Origin: Desulfomonile tiedjei
Lineage (GTDB): Bacteria > Desulfobacterota > Desulfomonilia > Desulfomonilales > Desulfomonilaceae
DNA: 64,000 bases
Direction of reading: 5' to 3'
NCBI GenBank assembly: GCA_016212925.1
Contig: JACRDF010000037.1
Location: forward strand, 1 to 64,000
Shown: piece by piece, positions 7,998 to 18,400 of the stretch
How positions within the stretch are numbered: position 1 is the stretch's first letter
Layout: the number at the start of each line of letters is the position of its first letter
The notes under the pieces: model-generated
Databases searched by the model: none
What the model was told of the DNA's origin: nothing
The model's input: the letters and a program-made list of their open reading frames with translations, nothing else
Translations under genes and position numbers: made by a program

Positions 7998-9001
7998 CAG
8001 TCGCTCCGCCGTTCCCGCAGGCGGGTGATCAGCCCCCAGATCCCTCGGGGCTCAAACGCAGCAATCACCATTATGATGGTGGCATAGATGATGAGGTCCA
8101 GTCCTACAAGTCCGGCCCTGGCCCCGAACCATGCCCCGAGATAGTTCTTCATCGGAACCAGAACAGCCGCGCCGATTATGGGTCCGAATAGGCTCCCTGC
8201 ACCGCCCAACATGGCCATCAATGCTATGAGCACCGACAGATCCAGGCTCATGACATCTTCGGGCTCGATATTGAAGTTGTAACAAGCGTGAAACGAGCCA
8301 ACAGCGGCCACAAAAGCTGTTGCAACCGCGTATGCCTTTATCTTTGACCAGTGCGAATCGATGCCCAGACTCTTTGCAACGTCCTCGTTGTCCTTAATAG
8401 AGCGCAGTTGAAACCCGATGCGGCTGTGCCGGAACCAATTGAGATAAAAAAGCCCAATAAAAAAAAAGCCTAACATAATGTAGTAATAGTAGTAGTCCTC
8501 GCGAAACTGAATGTAGAGGAAGTTCGGCATCTCTCCTTTGAGAGGGATCTTCAGGCCCCTTGCCCCGCCGATGAAGGACCAAGACTCAAAAACGTCCTTC
8601 AGAATCAGTGAAGTTGCTATGGTGGCGATGGCAAAGTAATGGCCTTTCAAACGAAAAAGGGGATAGCCGATTATGAAGCTCCAGCAGACCGCAAGGCCCA
8701 TTCCGATGGGCAACGAGAACCAGAAGGGCACGTCCCAGCGGATCATCATGACAGCCGTGGTATATGCACCGATGCCTACGTATTGCGCCTTGCCCAGGTC
8801 CACTTGTCCTCCGTACCCGCCAATGGTGTTCCATCCCATTCCGTACACGGAGAACATCAGAAACTGAATCATCGTGGCCATGGCAAAGCTGGAATGCGGG
8901 AGCAGCGGGAAAACCAGCAGACCCGCGGCAACCGCTCTGGCCACCCAGATGTCGGTTCTGGGAAAATCTGAAAAATCAAAGGCGCTTTTCAGTGCTTCCA
9001 A
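7997..9001 (-). CDS. livM: Liv-type ABC transporter permease LivM
   Basis: A 334-residue inner-membrane permease with about eight to ten hydrophobic segments. The family block GYGGQVDLGKAQYVGIGAYTTA and the conserved loop RSIKDNEDVAKSLGIDSHWSKIKAYAVATAFVAAVG are present, followed by GGAGSLFGPIIGAA. The start seems to be TTG at 9001, within the end of livH (13-base overlap), with GAGGA upstream; no ATG fits better. Confidence 0.92.
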   Translation of the reverse strand: MEALKSAFDFSDFPRTDIWVARAVAAGLLVFPLLPHSSFAMATMIQFLMFSVYGMGWNTIGGYGGQVDLGKAQYVGIGAYTTAVMMIRWDVPFWFSLPIGMGLAVCWSFIIGYPLFRLKGHYFAIATIATSLILKDVFESWSFIGGARGLKIPLKGEMPNFLYIQFREDYYYYYIMLGFFFIGLFYLNWFRHSRIGFQLRSIKDNEDVAKSLGIDSHWSKIKAYAVATAFVAAVGSFHACYNFNIEPEDVMSLDLSVLIALMAMLGGAGSLFGPIIGAAVLVPMKNYLGAWFGARAGLVGLDLIIYATIIMVIAAFEPRGIWGLITRLRERRSD

Positions 9002-9906
9002 CCGAAGAGTCCTCGAGGTCTAAAGACCATGATAAGAAAGAAGGCCAGGTAAACAAAAGAGTATTTGAATTGATGAAGCCATCCGACCTCCATCTCCAAG
9101 TACACGGCACACGCGTCCCACATGGGCGCGATATTGATCATCATCCCCACAATCAAACCGGCCAGCGCAGCGCCGGGAATGGAACCGAAGCCCCCTAAAG
9201 CCACGGTGGTAAACGCTATCATCGTGAACAAAAGTCCCACATTCGGGTCCACGGGCCAGAAGTTCACCAGTAATGCCCCCGCCACAGAGACCGTAGCTCC
9301 CCCCAATGCCCACGCGAAAGCGTTCATCCTCTCGGTGGGAATCCCCATATAACGAGCCGCCTGACCGTCCAGCGCGGTCGCTGTCAGCCCCTTGCCTATC
9401 TTGGTCCGATTCAGCAGCCACCACGTTCCTGCAAAGGCCGCCAGTGACAACACGCCCGCGGCCAGTTTGGTAAGCTCTATGACCATTCCAGGGCCCACGA
9501 CAAAAGACTTGCCCACCAAAATCCCATGATGAAGGCTTTGCGGCTCCGCGCCCATTACCATGAGAGCTACATTGCGCAGAAAAAGCATGAGGCCGAAGGT
9601 CCCGAAGAGCTGAGCCACTATCGGCCCTCGCAAAAGAAACCGCACCAGACTGTAATAGCAAACGAGGCCAAGCAGGATCCCGACCACCGCGGCCACCGGC
9701 AATCCCACTAGAGGGTCCACGCGAAGTAATGTCGCGGTGAGCAAGCCGGCATACATCCCGATCATCAGGAATTCGCCGTGGGCAAAGTTGACGATGTCCA
9801 TGACACCGAAGATTATCGTCAAACCCAGAGCCACCAGGCCAAAGACCAGGCCCATCATCAGGCCCGCGACCACGGCCTTGGATATTTGAATAAACAGATC
9901 TTCCAT
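8989..9906 (-). CDS. livH: Liv-type ABC transporter permease LivH
   Basis: A 305-residue membrane permease starting at ATG 9906. LivH signatures are LVALGLTIIFGVMDIVNFAHGEFLMIGMYAG, RTKIGKGLTATALDGQAARYMGIPTERMNAFAWALGGA and ALGGFGSIPGAALAGLIVG. It forms the membrane channel with LivM. No strong ribosome-binding site is seen. A 291-base gap with a GTAGGG repeat separates it from the binding-protein gene upstream. Confidence 0.92.
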   Translation of the reverse strand: MEDLFIQISKAVVAGLMMGLVFGLVALGLTIIFGVMDIVNFAHGEFLMIGMYAGLLTATLLRVDPLVGLPVAAVVGILLGLVCYYSLVRFLLRGPIVAQLFGTFGLMLFLRNVALMVMGAEPQSLHHGILVGKSFVVGPGMVIELTKLAAGVLSLAAFAGTWWLLNRTKIGKGLTATALDGQAARYMGIPTERMNAFAWALGGATVSVAGALLVNFWPVDPNVGLLFTMIAFTTVALGGFGSIPGAALAGLIVGMMINIAPMWDACAVYLEMEVGWLHQFKYSFVYLAFFLIMVFRPRGLFGWKH

Positions 9907-10197
9907 TGTTTATTTTTGTGCGAGCGAATGAAAAGGATGGCCGCGGGAAACTTTTAGGGGTCTCCCGAACTTTTCAACAAATTATGTCGGCTGCCGAAAA
10001 TGACGTCCGATTTCTCATGCCGAACTCGCGTGGGACCGTACATCTCGGCTTGAGGTCAATCAGCGGCTGCGTAGGGGCGGACCCCCGCGTCCGCCCGGCC
10101 TTGACTGCCTGATTTCGGCTCGGGCAGGCACGGAGGCCTGCCCTACTAATGATCTTATGCCTACCGAATTCATGGCGATGGCCTCGACGGCCACCTC
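9907..10197. repeat. Gap between livK and livH with a GTAGGG...CCCTAC repeat
   Basis: The gap holds an element at about 10071-10146 that begins GTAGGGGCGG and ends GCCTGCCCTAC. Inside are a GGGCGGAC/GTCCGCCC hairpin and a GCCTG/CAGGC pair. Similar GTAGGG-bounded palindromic pieces occur at 21693-21745 and 47807-47883. Nothing else coding is seen here. The hairpin might stabilise the upstream livK message, which is commonly needed in excess, but this is inference. Confidence 0.55.
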
Positions 10198-11505
10198 TTA
10201 CCACCCTTTGACAGGATAAATCATATTCGTGGTGGCAAGTTCAAATGGGTAGACGATTTCCAGGATCATCTTCCCGTCTTTGCCCTTCTGGTACTGTCCG
10301 ATCATGCCCGTGCCCAGCTCATTCTGGCCCAGGTCCTGGCCGCTGGTGGAGAATTTGATCCCTTTCCAAGGCACAATCAGCTCGTCCGCGTCGATCTTGA
10401 TGTCATTGGCCGCCTTTTGGATGGCCTCCGGCTTAGTGGAACCGGCCTTTTCCAGGATATGGACCCACGCTTGAGTGGCGGTGAAGCTCCTGGCTGACGC
10501 TCCGCTAAGGTCGCGGCCGGTCTTGGCTTTGTACAGGTCGTTTACCTCTTTGGCGACCTTCTTGACATCTCCCACACGAGGACTGAACACGGTGCGGGTG
10601 AGGATTCCTTCCACATCGTCCCCGAGAGTCGAGACAAACTCGGGACTTTCAAATCCCGCGTCCTGGCCCCAAATCACCTTGGGCTTGGCTTTCATGGACT
10701 TCAGGGTCTTGACCATGAGAATAGCGTCCGCTCCGTAACCAGCGAACAGCATGGTGCCGGGCTTGGGGGCAAGGAGACTCTGAACTTCCGACGAGAGGTC
10801 CGGGGCTTTGGCCGCGTACAACAGACTCACCTGGGGTTCGAAGCCTTTGGCTTTCCCCAGTTCCTTTATGGCTGCATCCACGTTGGAGCCCCACTCGGTT
10901 TTCTCGCACGCGGAGACTACCGGCAGGAGGTCCTTCTTGTCAAAGGCCTTTACGCCTTTGACCTTGCCCTGGGTCAAGCCCTCCAGAAACACGAACAGAT
11001 CGTTTGTGAAAGTGGTGTCATGGGGCGTGGTCCTCCAGAACCACTTGTTTCCTTCCTTGGTGAGCGCCGGGCTGGTAGAGGACTCGTTGATCAGGGGTAC
11101 GCCGTAACGTTCGGCAACCGCGGCCACGGTCTTGGTGACAGCTGAATGGTAAGCTCCCATCAATCCGACTACTTTGTCGTCCTGGATCAGTTTTTTGGCT
11201 AGGTCCGCGCCCAGTTGGGGGTTGCCCTGATGATCCTGAATTATCAGCTTGATTTTGGCCCCGCCGAGGGACTTGATACCCGCGTTTTTGGCCATTGTCA
11301 TGCTCAGTTCAGACTTCGCGTTGTTTGCGATTTCGGTGGCCAGCTCGGCGCCGTCCCGTAGTTCCTTGCCCTCCGCGGCCGCACCGCCGGTCAAGGGATA
11401 AAGCACACCGATTTTGATTTCTTCGACCGCCCCTGCCGGAAAGCTCAGGGCGATCCCCAGCATTATTGCCAGGACTGACACAAAGAGTCTGCGCGGCATG
11501 GTCAC
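10198..11505 (-). CDS. Liv-type ABC transporter substrate-binding protein
   Basis: A 435-residue type I periplasmic binding protein. The signal peptide is clear (MTMPRRLFVSVLAIMLGIALSFPAGA), followed by IKIGVLYPLTGGAAAEGKELRDGAELA, the standard start of the LivJ/LivK fold. It captures substrate outside the inner membrane for LivHMGF. The protein is longer than E. coli LivK (about 370), with an extra inserted segment NNAKSELSMTMAKNAG. The ligand is not known; the downstream kor and pxp genes suggest an amino acid or oxoacid. The ribosome-binding site GGAGGGAGG lies close upstream. It is the first gene of the train. Confidence 0.9.
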   Translation of the reverse strand: MTMPRRLFVSVLAIMLGIALSFPAGAVEEIKIGVLYPLTGGAAAEGKELRDGAELATEIANNAKSELSMTMAKNAGIKSLGGAKIKLIIQDHQGNPQLGADLAKKLIQDDKVVGLMGAYHSAVTKTVAAVAERYGVPLINESSTSPALTKEGNKWFWRTTPHDTTFTNDLFVFLEGLTQGKVKGVKAFDKKDLLPVVSACEKTEWGSNVDAAIKELGKAKGFEPQVSLLYAAKAPDLSSEVQSLLAPKPGTMLFAGYGADAILMVKTLKSMKAKPKVIWGQDAGFESPEFVSTLGDDVEGILTRTVFSPRVGDVKKVAKEVNDLYKAKTGRDLSGASARSFTATQAWVHILEKAGSTKPEAIQKAANDIKIDADELIVPWKGIKFSTSGQDLGQNELGTGMIGQYQKGKDGKMILEIVYPFELATTNMIYPVKGW

Positions 11506-11549
11506 TCCTCCCTCCAGTGGCTAGAAAAGCATTATTAAGCTAGTCAAAT

Positions 11550-11594
11550 CTTACATTCTGGCTGAATGTAAGGGACGGTAACCAGGAGTGTCAA
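11550..11594 (-). promoter_or_regulatory. Candidate promoter and overlapping operator of the liv-kor-pxp train
   Basis: On the minus strand a perfect -35 TTGACA (11594-11589) is followed after 18 bases by TACATT (11570-11565), a fair -10. A perfect 9-bp inverted repeat, CTTACATTC-N5-GAATGTAAG (11550-11572), covers this -10. That is the expected place for a repressor site. It lies about 45-65 bases upstream of the binding-protein start. Seen directly: the boxes and the symmetry. Inferred: regulation by a dimeric repressor, which is not identified in the window. Confidence 0.5.
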
Positions 11595-11641
11595 GGCTTT
11601 TCGCATGAACGGCTTTGATATCCCGAACAGTCGCCCAAGGT

Positions 11642-13054
11642 TCAGTAAGCGCCCTTACCCCGGAGAACAACGCCGATGGTTTTGAGAATGATTTTCAAAT
11701 CCAAGACAAAGGAATAATTCCGCACGTAATAGAGGTCATACTGGGTGTTCAAATGGAGAGGGAGGTCGCTTCTCCCGGAGACCTGCCACCATCCGGTCAA
11801 TCCGGGCGGCACCGAAAGCCGCGGCCATTGTGAAGCGTCGTAGTCCTGGGTGATGAAAGCCTGCTCGGGTCTTGGGCCCACGAGGGACATTTCCCCTTTG
11901 AGAATATTAATGAACTGAGGCAACTCGTCCAGAGACCAACGTCTCAACCACCTGCCCACTCCGGTGATTCTCGGGTCGACTGAAAGCTTGTACACGGGCT
12001 CCCCGTCCTTATCCAAAGCCATGACCTTATCCTGAAGTCTAGCCGCCCCAACCACCATGGTCCGAAATTTGTACATGGTGAAGATTTTGCCGTTTTCTCC
12101 TATTCTGTCTGTTTTGAAAATGGCAGGTCCGGGAGAATCCATTTTAATGGCTATCCAAATCACCAGCCACAGAGGCGAACTCAAAATCAGCGCCACCGAG
12201 GCTACGACCACATCAAAGATCCTTTTAACGGCCCTTTGGGCACCCTGTATGACAGGTTCTCTGATACCTATAACGGTAACATCTGCGAATGTCTCTACTT
12301 CAGAATGCCGAAGGCTTAATTCCAACACGTCGGGGATTAGATAGATCCGTACCGGAAGAGGGTAAAGATCGACGATCAGCTTTTCCACTTCCTGGTATTT
12401 GCTCCTCGTAAGGGCTATGAGGACCAATTGAATGTCATGCTCTCGGACAAGTCGCGGCAGATCTTCAATGGTGCCTATCAAAGGGGCCGGGAGAGCACTG
12501 TCAAAACCGTCCCCACTGTCCACGAGGCCGACCAGGTTATAGACCGAGCCATATTGCTGGAACAACCTCTCTGCCAGGGCAATACTTCTTTCAGTACCAC
12601 CCACAATCAAAACGTTGGTCCGTTCAGCCATCGTCGCACGCTTCGCCATAAACAGCGTTAGAAGATAGCGCTCAGCAACCATGGCTGCAAAGGTGATCAG
12701 GCTGAAATAAACAACCAGGAGCCTGGATACCTCTCTGTACGTGAAATAAAAAAACCCCGCGGCCACAAGCACAGCGAGAAGGTAAGACGACACCAAGCGA
12801 GAGATCTGAAGGGAAAAAAAAGGTACTCGTGAGAGTTCGTACACCCCTGTCATTGCAAAAACAATGTGGAAAAGAATGGGGACTGCGAGAAACATCGGCC
12901 AGAAATGGCTAAAATCGGCAAATGTGTCAGCGGCCAGAATGGTTTTCCCCGGCAGAAGCGGTCGTAATTTCACCGCAATGACTAAAATCGCTACTATGAG
13001 GAAAAAGTCCGCTATTACCAGAAAATACTGGTACGGCTTATACTGCTTGTACAC
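11642..13054 (-). CDS. Undecaprenyl-phosphate sugar phosphotransferase (exopolysaccharide initiation)
   Basis: A 470-residue polyprenyl-phosphate glycosylphosphotransferase. Four N-terminal membrane helices (to about residue 115) precede a Rossmann-like CoA-binding-type domain (NVLIVGGTERSIALAERLF). A fifth helix (KRIFDVVVASVALILSSPLWLVIWIAI) leads into the catalytic domain: SPGPAIFKTDRIGENGKIFTMYKFRTM, SLDELPQFINILKGEMSLVGPRPE and PGLTGWWQVSGR. It transfers a sugar phosphate to the lipid carrier at the inner membrane and starts capsule or exopolysaccharide units. The start is GTG at 13054 with AGAGGG upstream. No glycosyltransferase neighbours are adjacent; the nearest are near 55-58 kb. Confidence 0.93.
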   Translation of the reverse strand: MYKQYKPYQYFLVIADFFLIVAILVIAVKLRPLLPGKTILAADTFADFSHFWPMFLAVPILFHIVFAMTGVYELSRVPFFSLQISRLVSSYLLAVLVAAGFFYFTYREVSRLLVVYFSLITFAAMVAERYLLTLFMAKRATMAERTNVLIVGGTERSIALAERLFQQYGSVYNLVGLVDSGDGFDSALPAPLIGTIEDLPRLVREHDIQLVLIALTRSKYQEVEKLIVDLYPLPVRIYLIPDVLELSLRHSEVETFADVTVIGIREPVIQGAQRAVKRIFDVVVASVALILSSPLWLVIWIAIKMDSPGPAIFKTDRIGENGKIFTMYKFRTMVVGAARLQDKVMALDKDGEPVYKLSVDPRITGVGRWLRRWSLDELPQFINILKGEMSLVGPRPEQAFITQDYDASQWPRLSVPPGLTGWWQVSGRSDLPLHLNTQYDLYYVRNYSFVLDLKIILKTIGVVLRGKGAY

Positions 13055-13132
13055 GTGTAATCACACCCTCTTACTAACACGGCGGCCTATCCGGACGAGC
13101 GGGGCCGCCTGCCTCCGGCCTGGACTCATCGT

Positions 13133-15415
13133 TCATTCGGCACCAGTCTCTCGCAGCCGTTCAGCGAGTATTTTGCCGGCCAGGTCCAGTAGCCGGCTGA
13201 GTTCCACGGGCTTCTCGACCACTGCGTCCACGCCGCTTTCGGCTATTCTGTCTTTTGCGTTCTGCTGCCCGCTCCACCCGGTTATCAGTATAAACGGCGA
13301 CTTCGGCTTGCCGTTTTCCGCGCAATAACCTTTAATAGCCTGACCGACTTGCCACCCGTTCATCTCGGGCATACCCAGATCACAAATTACTATATCGATC
13401 TGCCTCTGTTTGAAGATCTCAAGGGCTTTGTTGCCCGATAATGCCGAGTAGACCTTATGTCCGTGGAGTTCCAGCCCTTCCTGGAGCATGGTTAGAACCG
13501 GTTTCATGTCATCAATCAGCAGGATATTGAGTTTGCTCCTTGGTTCATCCCCGCGGGCCGCTTCCGGTTTTTCCTCGGGACGAGCGCAGAGAGGCAGGGT
13601 GACCGTCACTGTCGAGCCCGCTCCCTCGCGACTTTCGACGGAGATGTCACCTCCATTCTTGGCGATGATCATTCGGCTTGAATAGAGTCCTATGCCGCTC
13701 CCGGGCAATCCTTTGGTGGTCCAGAAAGGGTCAAATACTTTGCCGAGGTCTTGCTCGGGTATGCCGACACCGTCGTCGGCCACTTGCAGAATTGATTTAC
13801 CGTCCTTGGCGAAAGTTTTCACGGTAATTCTACCGCCATTGGGTAGCGCCTCTGTTGCATTCCTGATGAGGTTCACGACCACTTCAAAGAGTTCGTTACT
13901 ACTGCCTCTGACGAAGCATCCCTCCCCCAGATACCGGTCTACCAACACCTTGATGCCGAATTTCTCAGGGTTGGTTTGCCACCAAAGCCTGCTCATTTCT
14001 ATCGCACGATGAACCGTCAGCGAGAGATCGAAGACCTTGTCCAAAGATTCTTCTTCGGGCTGGACTCGCACCAGGTACTGCAGCCGTTTAACGGTCTCGG
14101 CTCCTCCAAAGGCGCTCTGCAAGATCTGTTGAAGCGAATTCCTTATATCATCCAGGTTTCCCAGTTCAAGATTGGTCAAAGCCAGTTGTGCCCCTCCTAT
14201 GACAACCTGGAGCACATTGTTAAAGTTGTGGGCCACCAGTCCCCCCAACTCGGCCAGAGCGTTGGCGCGCTGGCTTTCCAACATTATTCGCTCAGCTTTC
14301 TTGGTGTCGCTGATGTCTTCCACTACCGCTTGACTTCCGTAGACCTCGCCGTCGGTCGTTCGCATGGGGGTTACCACTATTCTGCAGTAAACTTCCTTTC
14401 CCCAAATGCTCTTGTACGGGAACTCGGCCCTTACCCCGCGATCGTGTTCCATGGCCTCGTTGAGGAGATCCGAAATTCCGGACGTCACCAGAGCGGGCGA
14501 ACTCAGCAGATTTAAAGACTCGGCGTCTTCCGCGGAAGGTGCCCCAAAGATTTCCACCAGTCGGCGGTTCACGCCAAGGATGTTCCCTTGCCGATCCGCG
14601 TAAATGATCCCGATGGGAGAGTTGTCAACCAGTAGGCGGAACTTGCGCTCACTTCTACGTATGGCCTCTTCGGCCGCCTCGCGTTGACGCATTTCGTTTC
14701 GTAGTTGCGTATTTGCCGAGGCCAGTTCCGCTGTGCGCTCCTGCACTCGCCGTTCAAGTTCATCATGGGCCTTCAGCAAATCCCGTTCAGCTCGTGTTCT
14801 CTGTTCTATTTCCCGTTGCAGATTCGCGGTTCTCTCTCGAACCTTGGCCTCCAGTTGCTGATTGAGGATTGACAACTCTTCCTGGGCCTTGATTAGACTC
14901 CGGTTTATCTGCACTGAATTCTCGTATGTACAGAGCAACAAATTTACCAGTCTTTGAGGTGTGGACCTTATGGTGTGGGGTTCGCGGTCCGCCTTTACGA
15001 CGAACTCAAGCTCTTCCTGGACGCCCGGCTGGGCTAAAGAATCGGAAAGGATTGCTTGGACCCGAGCCAGCAAGTAGTCGTTGTCGTACGGCTTGGTCAG
15101 ATAGTAATCAACTCCTGCCTCCAAACCGCGAATAATATCTTGGGTATCGGTCAAGGCAGTCAACAGCATGATCGGCACGTCGCACAAATTGCGGTCTTGT
15201 CTGGTGGCAAGGGCCAGTTCAAACCCGTCCATTTCCGGCATGATCACGTCGCTGATTATCAGATCGGGCTTTTTGCGAGCCAGAGCCAACAAGGCCTCTT
15301 TCCCCGAATTAGCCACGGTTACTTCATGGCCGCGGCCTCGCAACAGGTGTTTCAGCAACGCAGCCTGAGTCGGGCTATCCTCCACGACCAGGATTTCAGA
15401 CTTCCCTTTTGTCAT
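13133..15415 (-). CDS. Hybrid histidine kinase (REC - linker - coiled coil - PAS - HisKA - HATPase - REC)
   Basis: This 760-residue soluble protein starts with a receiver (ILVVEDSPTQ; acceptor Asp in IISDVIMPEMDG; Lys in LTKPYD). A short beta/helix linker (about 130-175, including RLVNLLLCTYENSVQINRSL) and a long coiled coil with ERTANLQREIEQR follow. Next is a PAS domain (FRLLVDNSPIGIIYADRQGNILGVNRR) and the kinase core: H-box GGLVAHNFNNVLQ, N-box VVNLIRNATEALP, G1 DDGVGIPEQD and G2 GSGIGLYSSRMI. A C-terminal receiver ends the protein (LLIDDMKP, VICDLGMPEMNG, VEKPVEL). The H-box reads HNFNN instead of the commoner HDFNN. It lies 53 bases after the next kinase on the same strand and has the same architecture as the protein at 58566-60746. 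The signal is not known. Confidence 0.92.
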   Translation of the reverse strand: MTKGKSEILVVEDSPTQAALLKHLLRGRGHEVTVANSGKEALLALARKKPDLIISDVIMPEMDGFELALATRQDRNLCDVPIMLLTALTDTQDIIRGLEAGVDYYLTKPYDNDYLLARVQAILSDSLAQPGVQEELEFVVKADREPHTIRSTPQRLVNLLLCTYENSVQINRSLIKAQEELSILNQQLEAKVRERTANLQREIEQRTRAERDLLKAHDELERRVQERTAELASANTQLRNEMRQREAAEEAIRRSERKFRLLVDNSPIGIIYADRQGNILGVNRRLVEIFGAPSAEDAESLNLLSSPALVTSGISDLLNEAMEHDRGVRAEFPYKSIWGKEVYCRIVVTPMRTTDGEVYGSQAVVEDISDTKKAERIMLESQRANALAELGGLVAHNFNNVLQVVIGGAQLALTNLELGNLDDIRNSLQQILQSAFGGAETVKRLQYLVRVQPEEESLDKVFDLSLTVHRAIEMSRLWWQTNPEKFGIKVLVDRYLGEGCFVRGSSNELFEVVVNLIRNATEALPNGGRITVKTFAKDGKSILQVADDGVGIPEQDLGKVFDPFWTTKGLPGSGIGLYSSRMIIAKNGGDISVESREGAGSTVTVTLPLCARPEEKPEAARGDEPRSKLNILLIDDMKPVLTMLQEGLELHGHKVYSALSGNKALEIFKQRQIDIVICDLGMPEMNGWQVGQAIKGYCAENGKPKSPFILITGWSGQQNAKDRIAESGVDAVVEKPVELSRLLDLAGKILAERLRETGAE

Positions 15416-15468
15416 CTATTTGTCCAACTCCACAGCGCAATTTCTCGACATGATTTCCGCCGGCTGCA

Positions 15469-18400
15469 TCATTGTGAATCCCAGCGGCCTAACTTTTCCA
15501 GAGCAGCCCTCACAGTTTCGATTTTCTTTTTCAATGTGTCAAACGCTTCCGCGGCCCGATCAACGTCCCCGCGCCTGGCAAGCTGTTCCAGTTCTAGAGC
15601 CGCTTGCGCTGCCCTCGCCGCATGCAGAGATCCCAGGGCGCCCTTGAGACTATGAGAGTAACGGGCAATTCCGTCAGCATCGCGGTCCTTTACGCACTGT
15701 TCCAATGCGGACAACTGATCATGAGATTCTTTCAAGAACAGTACGGCCAACTGCCGAACAAATCCTTCATCGCCACCGACCTGATTCATGAGCGCCGACT
15801 TGTCCAGCGCCGGCTCAAGGGTATTTCGGCGGGATGAAAGGGCACGGCCTTCTTGAGTATTCCTGGCAAATTTTCGGATGACTTCAAATAGCTCCGCGCT
15901 CCTGATCGGTTTGGCGAGGTAACCGTCCATGCCTGCTTCCAGACAACGTTCCATATCTCCCTTCATGGCATGGGCGGTAACAGCTATGATGGGCGTGTGC
16001 GCCCCGGTGGCCTTCTCTTGCTCCCGGATGGCCGCTGTCGCTTCAAAACCGCTCATCTCCGGCATTTCCACATCCATGAGTACCAGATCGAACTGCCCAT
16101 GGGCCAGGGCTTCGAGAGCCTCTTTCCCATTGGATGCCACAACCACTGAATGGCCTTTTTGCTCCAGCATGCGTGTTGCCAGCTTTTGATTCACCAGGTT
16201 ATCCTCCGCGAGCAAAATGCACAGGGGCCGTTCCATGGAAGGCAGGGAATGTTTGGTAACGAGGCTGGTTTCTGAGGCTTCCGTTGTAGACATTTCCAGA
16301 GTTGTTCTGATGGCCCGAAACAATTCCGTTTGCCTTACCGGTTTCGTGAGGTAAGCGGAGATGCCCAATTCCTTGCACCGCTCAATGTCTTGTCGCCGCC
16401 CTGCGGAGGTCAACATTATGAGAGTCGGTTTCGGCAAGCCGGGAATCTTGTTGACCTGTTCAACGAACGCGAACCCATCCATCTCCGGCATTTGGGCATC
16501 AACAATTATCACGGGAAAGCATAGGCCCAAATCTCTGATTTGATCCAGCTTGGCAAGTCCTGCTGCAGCGCTTTCGCATGTCGTGGCCCGCATGTCCAGA
16601 TGTCTTAGCATGTCTTCCAGAATGCGGCGGTTTGTTACATTGTTGTCAACAACCAAGACGGAAAGCTCGTGAAGATCCAGATTGCAGGCAGGGAGACTCA
16701 TAGTTCCGGCAGGTTTTTCCTTGACACTGAACCTTGCGGTGAAATGGAACGTGGTCCCTGATCCAACCTGGCTGTCCACCCATATCCTCCCGTCCATCAT
16801 TCCTACAAGCTCTTTGGCAATGGCCAGACCCAGGCCTGTGCCTCCGTACCTTCGAGACATTCCTGTGGAGATCTGTGTAAATGGAGCAAAGATCTCTTCC
16901 AGTTTCGATTCCGGCATGCCGATTCCAGTGTCCGACACAGCGAAATGCAGGACCAGATCCGTGCCCGTCAGAGAATCCACCGCCACCCGCACCGTCACCT
17001 GACCCGATTCTGTGAACTTGATAGCGTTTCCCAGTAGATTTACCAGGATCTGTCTCACACGCCCCGGGTCTCCGACCAGAGGGTTTGGCAGATCCGACGC
17101 GATCTGGGCCACCAAACTGAGATTTTTGGTCTGAGCGTGAACGCGCATTGATTCGAGGGTGGAGGCTATTGTGTCCCGCAGATTGAATTCAATCGGTTCA
17201 AGGTCAAATTTTCCTGCCTCTATTTTGGAAAAATCCAGGATGTCATTTATCACGGCCAGAAGTGAATCGGCCGAAAGCTTGATGGTTTCCAGGTACTCTC
17301 GTTGCTCGTCCGTAAGAGCAGTTTGCAGGGCCAGTTCCGTCATACCCATAATTCCGTGCATGGGGGTGCGGATCTCGTGGCTCATGCTTGCAAGGAAGTC
17401 GCTCTTGGCCTGGTTGGCCGCTTCAGCGGCTACCCTGGCCTCTATCAGGTCGGTCACGTCGGTTACGTTAAGGATGACTCCCGCATAGACATCTCCCGTG
17501 GTTATGGGTTGAACGCCCAAGGCCACCTTCATTCCTGCCATGTTTGTGTTGGAGACCATACCGGATTTTCTTTTACCGCTCTTCCAGTCCTCCAGCATCT
17601 GCCGCACTCTGTCCGCGATTCCCGCATTGGGGTGAAAACCCCATAAACTTTTTCCCACCACTTGGTCCCGCCGCAGGTTCATCTTTTCAAGGAACCAGCT
17701 ATTGGCTTCAGTTATGATGTCGTTGCCATCAGCCATGACAATTCCCGCGTCCATCCCTTCGATCATCGAGCGCAGCTTGTTCGCTTCGGCCGCTGCTTCT
17801 TCCCTGGCTTCAATGATCTCCTGCTCAGCCCTTTTGCTATCTGTGATGTCTTCGGAAATTCCCAGCAGAAACCTAGCCCTGCCGTTCACATCGAATATGG
17901 GCAGTTTTTTTGAATGCACTATCCGTGTGCCCATTTTTCGAGTGTCTACAGGCTCCTCGAGTATGTCCAACAGAGTTCTGTTTTTCAGCGCCCGCTGGTC
18001 TTGTGCGGTAAAGGAATCCGCCTGACCGCCCGGGAATAAATCGTAAACCGTTTTGCCCATCACTTCTTCGCTTGGATAACCGAAGAGGTGTTCACTTGCT
18101 TTGTTCCACAGGATGTAACGTAATTTATCGGCATCCTTCAGATAGATCGCGGTAGGAAGATTCTGCACTATCGTCGTCAGCAGGGACTTTGTGCGCGCGG
18201 CCTCCTCTTCCGCCCTTTTGCGATCGGTTATGTTCCGAACGGTGGATAAACTCACGCGGCCCCACTGGGGATCGTTAATTGCTATCGAATCCAGGATCAC
18301 GTCTATAACGGTCCCGTCCTTTTTGACATATTGATACGGAACGTTGCTAATTCGCCCGTCACGCCAAAACTGTGGAAGAACAGTAGAAAACGCGCGATGT

